This document shows, in pieces, positions 34,635 through 43,765 of a stretch of 64,000 bases of DNA. How positions within the stretch are numbered: position 1 is the first letter of the stretch; every line of letters starts with the position of its first letter. The notes beneath the pieces are model-generated. The model had not been told where the DNA came from and made no database searches. It saw only the letters and a program-made list of their open reading frames with translations. Origin of the DNA: Planctomycetota bacterium (lineage in GTDB: Bacteria; Planctomycetota; B15-G4); the NCBI GenBank assembly GCA_021604805.1, contig BQJR01000003.1:682001-746000 (forward strand), in the 5' to 3' direction. The position numbers and the translations under genes are program-made.

Positions 34635-35435
34635 TCAGACCTTCTCGAGCACTCGGTGGATCGTGCGACGAAGATCGCTTTCATCGACCGGTTTGGTGAG
34701 CACTTCGCGCGCGCCGAAGTCGTAGGCCTGGTCGGCGACCGTGCCGACCCAACCCGTCATCACGATCACGGGCACGTCGTGCTCGAGCCCGAGCGCTTCG
34801 ATGCGTTCGAGCACCTTGAGACCGTTGCCCGCGGGCAGGCCGAGGTCGAGCAGCACCAGGTCGGGTTGCAGGTGACGGATCAAGCGCGTGGCGTTGAGCC
34901 CGTCGCGGGCCACGTAGGTGCGGAAGCCGAGCGACCGCATGCGCACGTTGAGCGAGCGCAACAGGTCGGCGTCGTCGTCGACCAGCAACACGCTCAGGCC
35001 ATCGAAGGGCGCGGTCGCCGGCATGTCGGCATCTGCACTCGACGTGGACGAGGACGCATCGGGGATCCAGCGCTCGAGCAGGTCTTCGAGGTCGCCCGCG
35101 GAGAGCGGCTTCTGCACGAAGTCGGAGGCGCCCAGCTCGCGCGCGCGCGTGGCGTGGGTCTCGATCTCCCAACCGGAGAACACGATCACCGGGATGTGTG
35201 ACATCGACGGGAGTTCGTGCAGGCGTTCCAGCACGAAGTAGCCGTCGCCGTTGGGCAAGCCGAGGTCGAGCAGCACGAGCTTGGGTTCGTGCGTGGCGAG
35301 CATGGCGAGCGCGTCGGTGCCGTCGCTGGCGAACAGCGGTTCGTAGCCCATGGCGCCGAGGCGGATGCCGAGCGCGCGACGGATGTCGGCGTCGTCGTCG
35401 ACGATCAAGATACTGGGAAGCGGTGTGGAGCTCAT
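34635..35435 (-). CDS. Response regulator with two receiver domains
   Basis: A 266-residue protein of two phospho-receiver domains in tandem: residues ~8-125 (ILIVDDDADI, phospho-Asp in LVLLDLGLP, Lys in FVQKPL) and ~148-264 (VLLVDDDADL, LVLLDLGLP, VLTKPVDE). Both have the full acidic pocket, Asp and Lys. No output domain exists, so it should act in a phosphorelay or by protein contact. Start at ATG 35435 overlaps the stop of the hybrid kinase (ATGA); the pair is one operon. Confidence 0.9.
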   Translation of the reverse strand: MSSTPLPSILIVDDDADIRRALGIRLGAMGYEPLFASDGTDALAMLATHEPKLVLLDLGLPNGDGYFVLERLHELPSMSHIPVIVFSGWEIETHATRARELGASDFVQKPLSAGDLEDLLERWIPDASSSTSSADADMPATAPFDGLSVLLVDDDADLLRSLNVRMRSLGFRTYVARDGLNATRLIRHLQPDLVLLDLGLPAGNGLKVLERIEALGLEHDVPVIVMTGWVGTVADQAYDFGAREVLTKPVDESDLRRTIHRVLEKV

Positions 35436-36994
35436 AGGAGCGACTCCTCGGGGGTGCGGACGAGAGGCGGTTCAGAACTGTCGATGAGGACCTGCAGACT
35501 TGCGGCGAGCGATGCGGCGAGCTCGTGTTGTGCGATCACGGCGCCCGGCGTGTGCAGCGGGCGAACTTCCATGGAGAGCACGTAGCGGGCGTTGCCGAGC
35601 ATCGCGTCGCGCTGCACTTGCTCGTCGATGCGACGCAACACCACGTCGGGGTGCGGGGCGCGACAACGCGACACGAAGCGCACGCCGTCTTCCGTGGGCA
35701 GGATCACGTCGCGGTCCACGGTGGTGCAGCGATCGACCACGCGCCGCAGCGCCGCGAGTTGCGAGGCGCCGCGCGCGGGCCGCGGGCGACGTCCGCCCTG
35801 CCACAAGCTGAGGTCCACGAGGTGCACGCTGTCGGAAGACTCGAGCTCGTACTCGCAGAGCGGCTCGAGCAAGGACGGGAGTGAGTACACGGGCAACTCG
35901 AGCACGAAGGTGCTGCCCGGCCCCGTGCTGTCCTCGACCCAGATGCGGCCGCCCTGCATGGCCATCAATTCGCGGCAGATGTGCAGACCCAGGCCGAGGC
36001 CTTTGCGGCACATGTCGGCCGAAGCGCCGACGCTCTGAAACATGGGCTCGAACACGGCGTCGCGTTCGTCGGCGGGGATGCCGGGCCCGGTGTCGGTGAC
36101 GGTGATGAGTGTGCAGCCCGTGTCTTCTGCAGCAGGCGCGGCGCTCACCGACACGCTGCCTCCAGCCGGCGTGAACTTGAGCGCGTTGTCGAGCAGGTTC
36201 GACAGCACTTGGCGCACGCGCGTGGGGTCGCCGAGCACGGGGCGCGTCTCGCTGACCTGGCAGTGAAGGCGGATGTCGTTCTCTTTCGCGCGCGCTTCGG
36301 CGCAGTGCACGACCTCACGGATCACTGAGCTCAGATCCAGGCTGCTGGTCTGCACGCAGAGGCGCCCGGCCGACGCGCGCGTGGCTTCGAGCAAGTCCTC
36401 GACCATGCGTTTGAGTTCGCCGACGTTGCGCAGCACGACTTGCAGGTAGTCGAGTTGGTCGGCGGTGAGCGGCCCGGCGAGCCCGTCGACCAGGATCGAG
36501 GTGAACTGCTGGATCGCGGAGAGCGGCGTGCGGAACTCGTGCGACACGTGCGAGAGGAACAGGTCTTTGCGGCGCAGCTCCTCGCGGTGGCTCTCGTCGA
36601 GCTGAGTGATGAGACGTTTGCGCTCGCGTGCGTGCTCGATGGAGCGCAGCAGCACGCGCGTGTCGAGCTGGTCCTTGCTCAGGTAGTCCTGCGCGCCTTG
36701 ACGCACCGCTTCGCGCGCGATGTCGTCGTCGGCATGACCGGACACGACCACCACCGGAACGCTGGGTGCCATCTCTTGCACGCGGTGCAGACCTTGCAGG
36801 CCGTCGGCGTCCGGCAAGCTGAGGTCGAGCAGCACCAGGTCGGGCTCTTCCATCTCGAGCGCCGCGAGCCCCTCCTCCAGGCACGCGGCGAGTTCGAAGC
36901 GCGGCTCGCAGCCACTCGCTCGCAGGGTTTCCTGGAGCAGTTGGGCGTCGGCAGCGCTGTCTTCGATCGACAACAGCAGCGCGGGGTCATCCAT
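35432..36994 (-). CDS. Hybrid sensor kinase with N-terminal receiver domain
   Basis: A 520-residue soluble protein. An N-terminal receiver (LLSIEDSAADAQLL, LVLLDLSLPDADGL, DYLSKDQL) is followed by HisKA with the phospho-acceptor histidine in FLSHVSHEFRTPLSA, and HATPase_c with N-box NLLDNALKFT, G1 DTGPGIP and G2 KGLGLGLHIC. A C-terminal ~140-residue region is not recognised. No membrane segment or sensor domain is seen, so it is probably driven by phosphate input to its receiver. First gene of an operon with the double-receiver gene. Confidence 0.9.
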   Translation of the reverse strand: MDDPALLLSIEDSAADAQLLQETLRASGCEPRFELAACLEEGLAALEMEEPDLVLLDLSLPDADGLQGLHRVQEMAPSVPVVVVSGHADDDIAREAVRQGAQDYLSKDQLDTRVLLRSIEHARERKRLITQLDESHREELRRKDLFLSHVSHEFRTPLSAIQQFTSILVDGLAGPLTADQLDYLQVVLRNVGELKRMVEDLLEATRASAGRLCVQTSSLDLSSVIREVVHCAEARAKENDIRLHCQVSETRPVLGDPTRVRQVLSNLLDNALKFTPAGGSVSVSAAPAAEDTGCTLITVTDTGPGIPADERDAVFEPMFQSVGASADMCRKGLGLGLHICRELMAMQGGRIWVEDSTGPGSTFVLELPVYSLPSLLEPLCEYELESSDSVHLVDLSLWQGGRRPRPARGASQLAALRRVVDRCTTVDRDVILPTEDGVRFVSRCRAPHPDVVLRRIDEQVQRDAMLGNARYVLSMEVRPLHTPGAVIAQHELAASLAASLQVLIDSSEPPLVRTPEESLL

Positions 36995-37268
36995 GCAGTG
37001 TCCCTCCGGGGCAGAGCGCGGATCGGCGTTCGGAGCGACGAAGCTTGATGCGATTCAGCATCATTTCCGCTGCGTAGGAATGAGCGCGTCACGCCTTGCA
37101 GCGCGCTTAGGACAAGCGCTTTAAAACGTCACGAACTCAGCGACAGACCACAACTCAATGCAGCGCGACATGCGCTCGGTGCTCAGGTTGCCTGCGCACC
37201 GTCGCCGATGACCGAGCACGACGCGGGTGCGCCGCTCGTGCACCCCGCCATGTCAGGGAGACCTTTTG

Positions 37269-38018
37269 ATGACCGAATCCGCGCAGGCGGCACGCACGCA
37301 CCCCGATGTCGAAGAGTCGGCCGAAGAGCAGGGTCAGTTGCTGCGCATGCTGGCGCACGAGCTGCGCGGTTCCGCGCGCACGCTCACCCAGTTCTCCCAA
37401 CTGCTGAGTGAACGGCTGGGGAGTTCGGCCGACGAGAGCACGACGCGCATGCTCGGCTTCCTGCGTGACGGCGGCGCGCAAGTGCGGTCGGTCATCGATG
37501 GGCTCATGGAGTTCGAGGCGGCGCGCGCACCGCTCGAGAGCACCCAGCGCCTCGACATCACCGACGTGCTCGAGCTCGTCCTGCAAGGTGAGAGCGAACT
37601 GAACGAGCGACTCATGCCGCAGCTCGAGCTCGGACCGCTGGCGCCCGTGGAGGCGAACCCCGAACGTCTCACTCGCTGCCTGCGACACTTGCTGCACAAC
37701 GCCGCGACCTACACGCAGCCCGACACCGAAGCGCACGTGCGCCTCGAAGCTGTGATCGACGGCGAGCACTGGCACCTGCGCTGCCACGACGAAGGCCCGG
37801 GCATCGCCGCCGACGCCCAGGAGCGCATCTGGCTCCCTTTCCGCCGGCTCTACAGTTGGGCCGAGCATCCGGGCTGCGGCCTCGGACTGCTCACAGCTCG
37901 GCGGCACGCACGCGCTCACGGCGGCGAACTCAGCCTCGAGCACTCGACCCTCGGCGAAGGCAGCACCTTTCTCCTGAGCCTGCCGCGCGCGCCCAGCACC
38001 GCCTCACCCACACCTTGA
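37269..38018 (+). CDS. Small soluble histidine kinase
   Basis: A 249-residue kinase with HisKA (the His in LRMLAHELRGSARTLTQF) and HATPase_c (N-box CLRHLLHNAATYT, G1 DEGPGIA, G2 GCGLGLLTARRHARAHGG), without a sensor or membrane part. The phospho-acceptor region has HELRGS in place of the usual HELRTP. ATG at 37269 has an AGGGAG ribosome site. It is followed by two receiver genes. Divergent from the hybrid-kinase operon. Confidence 0.85.
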   Translation: MTESAQAARTHPDVEESAEEQGQLLRMLAHELRGSARTLTQFSQLLSERLGSSADESTTRMLGFLRDGGAQVRSVIDGLMEFEAARAPLESTQRLDITDVLELVLQGESELNERLMPQLELGPLAPVEANPERLTRCLRHLLHNAATYTQPDTEAHVRLEAVIDGEHWHLRCHDEGPGIAADAQERIWLPFRRLYSWAEHPGCGLGLLTARRHARAHGGELSLEHSTLGEGSTFLLSLPRAPSTASPTP

Positions 38019-38052
38019 TCCCCACACCTTGATCCTCAGCACGGAGCTCGCG

Positions 38053-38481
38053 ATGAGTTCTTCCCAAAGCCTTCGTCCCCAGCGCCGCAAGAGCCGCCCC
38101 GAGCGGCCTGTCGCTGCACTGCCACAAGCCCTCATCGTCGACGACGACCCCGACATCCTGCGCGCCGTCGGCCTGGTGCTCGAGAAGAACGGCTACGAAG
38201 TGCACCTCGCCAGCACCGGGACCGAGGCGCTCTCTCACTTCGAGCACGCCGACGTCGTCGACCTCCTCGTGACGGACCTGGTCCTGCCGCATCTCGACGG
38301 GCTCTCACTCATCGCGAACATCCGCACCGAGCGCCCCGACCTCCCGGTGATCGCCATGACGGGAGCCGACCAGAGTGACCTGCGCCTCCTGTGCGCCGAG
38401 TTAGAAGGCGCGGGCAGTGTGCTGGCCAAGCCCTTCGGAACGAAGGACTTGCTCAGCGCCGTGGATGATGCGCTTCGCTAA
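38053..38481 (+). CDS. Single-domain response regulator
   Basis: A 142-residue receiver domain: ALIVDDDPDILRA (acidic pocket), LLVTDLVLPHLDGL (phospho-Asp), then MTGAD and LAKPFGTKDLL (Lys). A basic, Ser/Arg-rich start (SSSQSLRPQRRKSRPERP) precedes it. No output domain. Start at ATG 38053 with GGAG upstream; a TTG at 38029 is also open. It is 34 bp after the kinase, so probably its partner. Confidence 0.87.
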   Translation: MSSSQSLRPQRRKSRPERPVAALPQALIVDDDPDILRAVGLVLEKNGYEVHLASTGTEALSHFEHADVVDLLVTDLVLPHLDGLSLIANIRTERPDLPVIAMTGADQSDLRLLCAELEGAGSVLAKPFGTKDLLSAVDDALR

Positions 38482-38558
38482 GGCTCACGATTCCGCTTCT
38501 CTCCCTGAGACTCACGTCGGGTACAGTCGCGCCCACGTGCCTCGGGGAGGAAGCGTGG

Positions 38559-38996
38559 ATGCCGAACCTTCAAGCTGCGGAGATCCTCCTGGTGGAGGAC
38601 AACCCAGCCGATGTGGAGCTCACTCGGTTGTCGATGGAGCAGAGCAAGGTGCTCAATTCCTTGCACGCTGTCTCCAATGGCGAGGACGCGCTGCGCTTCC
38701 TGAACAAGGAAGGGCCCTTCGAAGCAGCGCCGACGCCCGACCTCGTGCTGCTCGACCTCAACCTCCCCGGCATCGACGGGCGCGAGGTGTTGCAGTTCAT
38801 CAAGAGCAGCGAGACGCACCGCTCCGTGCCCGTCGTCGTGCTCACGTCGAGTGAATCCGATCACGACGTGGCGAATGCCTACGACCTGCACGCCAACTGC
38901 TTCATCTCGAAGCCGATCAACCTCGAACAGTTCGCGCGAGTGGTGGAGAGCCTCGAACAGTTCTGGTTCAGCGTGGTGAAGCTTCCGGGTCACTGA
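38559..38996 (+). CDS. Rcp1-like response regulator
   Basis: A 145-residue receiver of the type paired with phytochrome-like kinases: ILLVEDNPADVELTRLSME, LVLLDLNLPGIDGREVLQFI, then LTSSESDHDVANAYDLHANC and FISKPINLEQF. These features (NPAD start, FISKP) mark the Rcp1 group. The ribosome site GGGGAGGA lies just before ATG 38559. The downstream membrane kinase starts 3 bp after its stop and is very likely the partner. Confidence 0.9.
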   Translation: MPNLQAAEILLVEDNPADVELTRLSMEQSKVLNSLHAVSNGEDALRFLNKEGPFEAAPTPDLVLLDLNLPGIDGREVLQFIKSSETHRSVPVVVLTSSESDHDVANAYDLHANCFISKPINLEQFARVVESLEQFWFSVVKLPGH

Positions 38997-38999
38997 ACA

Positions 39000-41399
39000 A
39001 TGAACGCGAGCCAGGTCGGGGAGGGCCAGAAGGTGGAAGAGCTCAAGACGGACTTGTCGATCAGGGGCCAGGGCCCGTGGGCGCCTCGCCTCGCCGCCGT
39101 GAGCCTGGTCGTGTCGTCGACCGTGCTGGTCGGGTGGCAACTCGAGAACGCAACGCTCGTGCAAGTGCTGCCCGACTTGGCGCCGATGCAATTCAACACG
39201 GCCCTGGGGATTGCGTTGTGTTCGATCGCGCTGCTCTTGCGTCGTTCACGACTCTCGGCCGTGGCGGCGGCCGGCGCCTTCGCGCTCGCGGTGGCGAGCT
39301 TCGCGCAGTACGTGGGCGGCTGGGACTTCGGGCTCGACACACTCTTCATCGAGCCGTGGACCACGGTGCGCACGAGCAACCCGGGTCGCATGGCCCCGAG
39401 CACCGCGATGGCCATGACGCTCACGGCGGGCGCGCTGCTGTCGCTTCAACTCCGGCAGCGCAAGTTGCTCGCGTCGATCCTCGGCACCATGGTGATGGCG
39501 CTGGGCGGCATGGCGCTGCTCGGCTACGCACTCGATTTCAGCGCCGCCTATCGCTGGGGCCACCTCACTGACATGGCGGTGCACACTTCGCTGTGCTGGA
39601 TGTTGCTCGGCTTGGGCACCATCCACGCGTCGATCGGTAGCCGCAGCCTGTTCCCCGACGCGACCGTGCGTGAACCGCTCATCGCCGGGGTCCTCTGCTC
39701 TTTCGCCTTCGTGGTGCACAGCGTGGCGCTCGCCGTTCTCGTCGGCGGGCACGACGACCGTCTCGAGAGCCTGCTGAACACCCAGGCGCAAGTCGCGGCG
39801 CTGCACCTCGAGCGCACCCTCGACGAGCCGGGAGCGACGCCGCGCGAGCAGCTCGATCCCGCAGCACTCGAACGCGCACTCCTCGGCACGCGGGCCGCGC
39901 TCATGACAGGCCTGCACCTGCGGCTCGAGGCCCCCGGCGGTCACACGCTCCACTCACCCACCGACGAAGCGCTCGCCGGCACGAGCTGGAATCAGCACGT
40001 GGACGTGGCGGGCACTCGTCCCCCATGGACGCTGGTGCTGCAACCCTCCAAGGCCTGGGTGGCTGCCAACCGCTCGCGCACGGGCGAGAGCTTGATGCTG
40101 ATCGGCGCGGCCACCGCCGTGCTGTGCGCGCTGTTCAGTCGCAAGTGGGTCCACGTGCTGCGCGCCACGCGAGCCGCGAATGCCACGGCCACGCGCCTGA
40201 GCCTCGAGGTCGGCCACCACCGCGAAGCTCGGGAGGCGCTCGCCCGCAGCAACGAACAACTGCTCGAGCAAGAGGGCAAGCTCGACATGGCCTTGCGTGC
40301 CAGCGAGATCGGCAGCTGGGAGTGGGACCTGCAGACGAACCTGCTCAGCATCGACGCGCGTCTCGAGCAGATCCTGGAGGTGGAGCCCGGCAGCCTCAAC
40401 GGTCCCTACTCGCTGTGGGAGAGCCTGATCCAACCCGCGAGCCGCGGGCCGTTGCGCGAAGCGATTGCTGCCACGCGCAGAGGTTCGCCGCCCAACAGCA
40501 TCGACTTCCGGGTGATCACGCCCAGGGGCCAGACGCGCGACCTCACGGCTCGCGGTGCGATCCTCAGCACCGAAGGTGATCGACCGGAGCGCATCGTGGG
40601 TCTGTGCATCGACATCACGCGTCGCTTGAAGGTCGAGCGCGAACTCGAGCGCAGCAACAGTGATCTGGAGGAGTTCGCCTACGCGGCGTCGCATGATCTC
40701 CAGGAGCCGCTGCGCATGGTCACGAGCTTCTGCGAAGTGGTCGACAAGCGTTACCACGACAAGATCGACGACGATGGCAAGCGCTACCTCGGCTACGCGG
40801 TCGAAGGTGCGCGCCGGATGCAGCGGCTCGTGGCCGAGCTGCTCACCCTGGCGCGCGTGGGCCGGTCGGAGCAACCACGTGAGCTCGTCGACGTGGGCGC
40901 TGCCTGCGCGGCCATCGTGCGCGAAGCCGCAGACAGCTTGAAGCAGGATGGCGGAGAGATCCACGTCGGGCCGATGCCTGTGATCTACGCCTGCCAGACC
41001 GAACTCGAGCGTCTGATGCGCAACCTGATCATGAACGCGCTGCGCTACGGCGGTGACTCGCCGCGTGTCGAGGTGGGCAGCGAGTTGCGCGGCACCGAGC
41101 AAGTGATGTGGGTGCGCGACCACGGACCGGGCATCGACCCGCGTTATCACAGCCGCATCTTCCACGCATTCAAGCGGCTCGGAACGCGCGCCCAGACCGG
41201 CTCGGGCATCGGACTGGCGCTGTGCCGCAAGATCGTGGACCACCACGAGGGCCGCATCTGGGTGGAGTCGAAGCTGGGTGAGGGCGCCACGTTCTTCGTG
41301 GCCCTCCCGGTGCTCCCCACACAAAACATGCCTGAGGACGCAGCGGCGGACCCGTCGAGGAGCACGCAGCCGGCTTCCTCACGAGTCCCGACCCACTGA
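39000..41399 (+). CDS. Membrane-bound PAS sensor histidine kinase, phytochrome-kinase-like core
   Basis: A 799-residue kinase. The first ~245 residues hold about seven membrane segments (MASE-like), followed by an extracytoplasmic loop and another segment near 365. A PAS domain lies near 425-540 (ASEIGSWEWDLQTNLLSID). The kinase core begins with the Cph1-type LEEFAYAASHDLQEPLRMV (His), with N-box NLIMNALRYG, G1 DHGPGID and G2 GSGIGLALC. It would sense an unknown signal in or near the membrane and phosphorylate the Rcp1-like regulator. No bilin-binding GAF domain is present. Confidence 0.9.
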   Translation: MNASQVGEGQKVEELKTDLSIRGQGPWAPRLAAVSLVVSSTVLVGWQLENATLVQVLPDLAPMQFNTALGIALCSIALLLRRSRLSAVAAAGAFALAVASFAQYVGGWDFGLDTLFIEPWTTVRTSNPGRMAPSTAMAMTLTAGALLSLQLRQRKLLASILGTMVMALGGMALLGYALDFSAAYRWGHLTDMAVHTSLCWMLLGLGTIHASIGSRSLFPDATVREPLIAGVLCSFAFVVHSVALAVLVGGHDDRLESLLNTQAQVAALHLERTLDEPGATPREQLDPAALERALLGTRAALMTGLHLRLEAPGGHTLHSPTDEALAGTSWNQHVDVAGTRPPWTLVLQPSKAWVAANRSRTGESLMLIGAATAVLCALFSRKWVHVLRATRAANATATRLSLEVGHHREAREALARSNEQLLEQEGKLDMALRASEIGSWEWDLQTNLLSIDARLEQILEVEPGSLNGPYSLWESLIQPASRGPLREAIAATRRGSPPNSIDFRVITPRGQTRDLTARGAILSTEGDRPERIVGLCIDITRRLKVERELERSNSDLEEFAYAASHDLQEPLRMVTSFCEVVDKRYHDKIDDDGKRYLGYAVEGARRMQRLVAELLTLARVGRSEQPRELVDVGAACAAIVREAADSLKQDGGEIHVGPMPVIYACQTELERLMRNLIMNALRYGGDSPRVEVGSELRGTEQVMWVRDHGPGIDPRYHSRIFHAFKRLGTRAQTGSGIGLALCRKIVDHHEGRIWVESKLGEGATFFVALPVLPTQNMPEDAAADPSRSTQPASSRVPTH

Positions 41400-41438
41400 G
41401 CCACAGCCTGACTCGCGAGCGCCCACTCGCGCGTCGAT

Positions 41439-42434
41439 TCAGTCCGACTCGAAGTCCAGGTAGTGCAGCTCGGGGAAACGCTCACGCAGCTGGGCTTCGA
41501 TGCGGTCGATCTCAGCGGAGTGCACCTCCGCGAAGCGCGCGCCGAACTCACGCGTGAAACTCGCGCGCTCTTCGGGCGTGGCGAGCGAGTCGGCACGCGA
41601 CTCGACCCAAGCGTGGAGCGCAGCGGCCAGCGCAGCGCCGTCCCAATCGAGCTCAGCAGTGAGACGGTAGCTGCCCGCCCCCACGATGCGGCTGCGCACG
41701 TTGCGCACACCGCTCACCGTGGGTTGCTCCGTCAAGTAAGCGAGCACGGCCGCCTGCACCGGCGCAGGGATCGCTCGCCCGACGATCAAGCTGCGGTTCT
41801 GCACGCCGAGCCAGATCGCCACGCCTCCCAGCATGCAGCCGATCACGAGCGTGGCCACGGCGTCGGGCAAGGTGCTGCCGGTGAACTGCGCCACCCCCAA
41901 GGCCACCAGCGCGATGATCACGCCGAGACACGCCACGCCGTCTTCGAGCAACACCGCCGACACCGTGGGGTCGCTGCTCTGACGCAGGTGCTCGAGCAAG
42001 CCTCGCTCGCCGCGCTCGGCGTTCACCGCCGCGAGCGCCTTGGACAGCACGAAGCCGTCGACGAGGAGCGCCAAGGTGAGCACGGCGTAGGGATGCCAGG
42101 TGATGTGCAGCGGCTCCGGCTCGAGCAACATGTGCACGCCGTGGTAGAGCGTCACGCCGCAACCGAGCACGAAGATGCCCACCGCCGAGAGCAGCGCGAA
42201 CAGGTAGCGCTCGCCGCCGAAGCCGTAGGGGAACATCGCGTCGGCAGGACGCAGGCTGCGCTTGATGCCCACCGCGAGCAGACCCTGGTTCGCCGTGTCG
42301 GCGAGCGAGTGGATCGCCTCGGAGAACATGGCGCCCGAACCGCTCGCCATGAAGGCGAAGAACTTCACCACGGTGAGGAAGCCGTTGCCGATCAGCGCGA
42401 ACCAAACGGCTTGGGTGGAGGCGGACGCGGCCAT
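41439..42434 (-). CDS. CDF cation efflux transporter, ZnT9 (SLC30A9)-like
   Basis: A 331-residue CDF transporter with six membrane segments and a C-terminal cytoplasmic part. The segment SEAIHSLADTANQGLLAVGI, the YGFGGERYLFALLSAVGIF stretch and SDPTVSAVLLEDGVACLGVI closely follow the ZnT9/SLC30A9 subgroup, in which the second metal site has VLLED where classical CDFs have HxxxD. Transported ion uncertain (Zn, Co, Mn or other). ATG at 42434 has a GGAG site. Single gene, tail to tail with the sensor kinase. Confidence 0.85.
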   Translation of the reverse strand: MAASASTQAVWFALIGNGFLTVVKFFAFMASGSGAMFSEAIHSLADTANQGLLAVGIKRSLRPADAMFPYGFGGERYLFALLSAVGIFVLGCGVTLYHGVHMLLEPEPLHITWHPYAVLTLALLVDGFVLSKALAAVNAERGERGLLEHLRQSSDPTVSAVLLEDGVACLGVIIALVALGVAQFTGSTLPDAVATLVIGCMLGGVAIWLGVQNRSLIVGRAIPAPVQAAVLAYLTEQPTVSGVRNVRSRIVGAGSYRLTAELDWDGAALAAALHAWVESRADSLATPEERASFTREFGARFAEVHSAEIDRIEAQLRERFPELHYLDFESD

Positions 42435-42513
42435 CGAGAGGATCAGCTCCGGGCGAGACGTGAGCGCGCGCGGCGCTCCGGGCCCGGTGATCCTAGCGAA
42501 ACATCCGGGCAGC

Positions 42514-43014
42514 TCAGTCGCCGATCCCCACCGCGTTGACCCAGCCGCTGGCCTCGTCGAGGCGCAACTCGAGCGCGTGCGCACCCGAGGACAAGTGCAG
42601 CACGCCGCCGCTGAGCGGCCAGCCGGAGGCGTCCACGAGCAAGGTGTCGAGGCTCTCGCCGAAGCGCACGCTGATCAGATCGGCGTCGAGCTGTGCGAGG
42701 ACGGGTTGTCCCGTCTCACTGCTGAGCGCCACTTGGCCCTTGGGACCCACGACCGCGAGGCGATCGTGTTCGACATCGAAAGCCACGGCGTGTGGACGGC
42801 CGCTGCTGCGCGCCAACTCGCGCGCCACGCTGACTGCGCGCGACACGTGCGCCTGGCTCTGGACGAGCGCGGCTTCGTCGGCACCGCCGCTCTGCGGGAC
42901 GCCGGCGAGCAAGACGAGCAGCGCCAAGGCGCCGAAGCCCTGCAGGAATTCCATGCGGGTGAATCCGCGTTGGCTGCGCGCGCGTGCGCGCTTCGAATCG
43001 GCGTGGCGGCTCAT
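42514..43014 (-). CDS. GspH/FimT-like minor pseudopilin (cassette A, third gene)
   Basis: A 166-residue pseudopilin. A basic start is followed by QRGFTRMEFLQGFGALALLVLLAG: the cleavage glycine and E at +5 fit prepilin peptidase, but the hydrophobic core is degenerate (RMEFLQ for LMELLV). The C-terminal part shares FDVEHDRLAVV, LLVDASGWPLSGG and LRLDEASG with the third gene of the opposite cassette (47473), so the two are paralogues. ATG overlaps the previous stop (ATGA). Confidence 0.75.
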   Translation of the reverse strand: MSRHADSKRARARSQRGFTRMEFLQGFGALALLVLLAGVPQSGGADEAALVQSQAHVSRAVSVARELARSSGRPHAVAFDVEHDRLAVVGPKGQVALSSETGQPVLAQLDADLISVRFGESLDTLLVDASGWPLSGGVLHLSSGAHALELRLDEASGWVNAVGIGD

Positions 43015-43754
43015 GGGAACTCGAAGCTCGTGAGGGTCTTGAGGTCGGAGGCGTCGAGCGCGAACTCGTGACTCGGCGCGCGCTCGTGACGGAGGTCGAA
43101 CTGCTCCACGGCGCTCGAGAGCACGGCGGGTTGTTCGGAGAGGATCTGACCGAAGAGCGCGGCCTTGCCGAGGATCTCGACACGCTGCGCCACGATGTCA
43201 CCTTGGATCTGGAGCGCGGCCGTGTCCTCGTCGGCGAGCAGGCTGCCGTTGGGGAGCATCACGGCCAGGCCGGGGAGCACGTCGCCGGGCATGATGCGCA
43301 CGTTGTCCTGGAGCATCACCCAGCTGGGACCGCGTTGACCGCCGGCCAGTTGCGACTCGGCCACGAGTGCGCCGCGCAGCGTGACGTTGCGCAGCACGAC
43401 AGCGGCGCCGGCCTCGACCACGAAGAGCCCGTCGAGCACTTGGTCCTCGATGATGGCCTTGTCGCGCAACATCACAGGATCGGTGATCGCGGACAGCGCG
43501 GCGCGCGCCTCGTCGTTGAGTTGCGGCAAGCCCTCGGCGGCCTTGGCCACGGGCAGGCGGTCGGTGACCACCGCGGCGTCGCGGTACATGCGGTCGACTT
43601 CGGCGGCTGGATCGGCCAGCGCGTCGATGGCACGCAACCCGAAGAGCGCCGCGCTCAGTACGAGCGCGAAGACCACGAAGACTTGCAGCGCGTTGAGGCC
43701 GCGTCCGCCTTCGGGGAAGTCGACCTTGGTGTCGGAGTTGGCTTCAGAGTTCAT
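43011..43754 (-). CDS. PilX-like minor pseudopilin component (cassette A, second gene)
   Basis: A 247-residue protein with one N-terminal membrane segment (LNALQVFVVFALVLSAALFGL) and a long soluble part. It is paralogous to the second gene of the opposite cassette: PVMLRDKAIIEDQVLDGLFV, RNVTLRGALVAES and GDVLPGLAVMLPNGSLL match in order. The N-terminus lacks a clear prepilin cleavage motif. ATG at 43754 chosen; it follows the PulJ-like gene by 11 bp. Confidence 0.7.
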   Translation of the reverse strand: MNSEANSDTKVDFPEGGRGLNALQVFVVFALVLSAALFGLRAIDALADPAAEVDRMYRDAAVVTDRLPVAKAAEGLPQLNDEARAALSAITDPVMLRDKAIIEDQVLDGLFVVEAGAAVVLRNVTLRGALVAESQLAGGQRGPSWVMLQDNVRIMPGDVLPGLAVMLPNGSLLADEDTAALQIQGDIVAQRVEILGKAALFGQILSEQPAVLSSAVEQFDLRHERAPSHEFALDASDLKTLTSFEFP

Positions 43755-43765
43755 CGACGTGGTCC

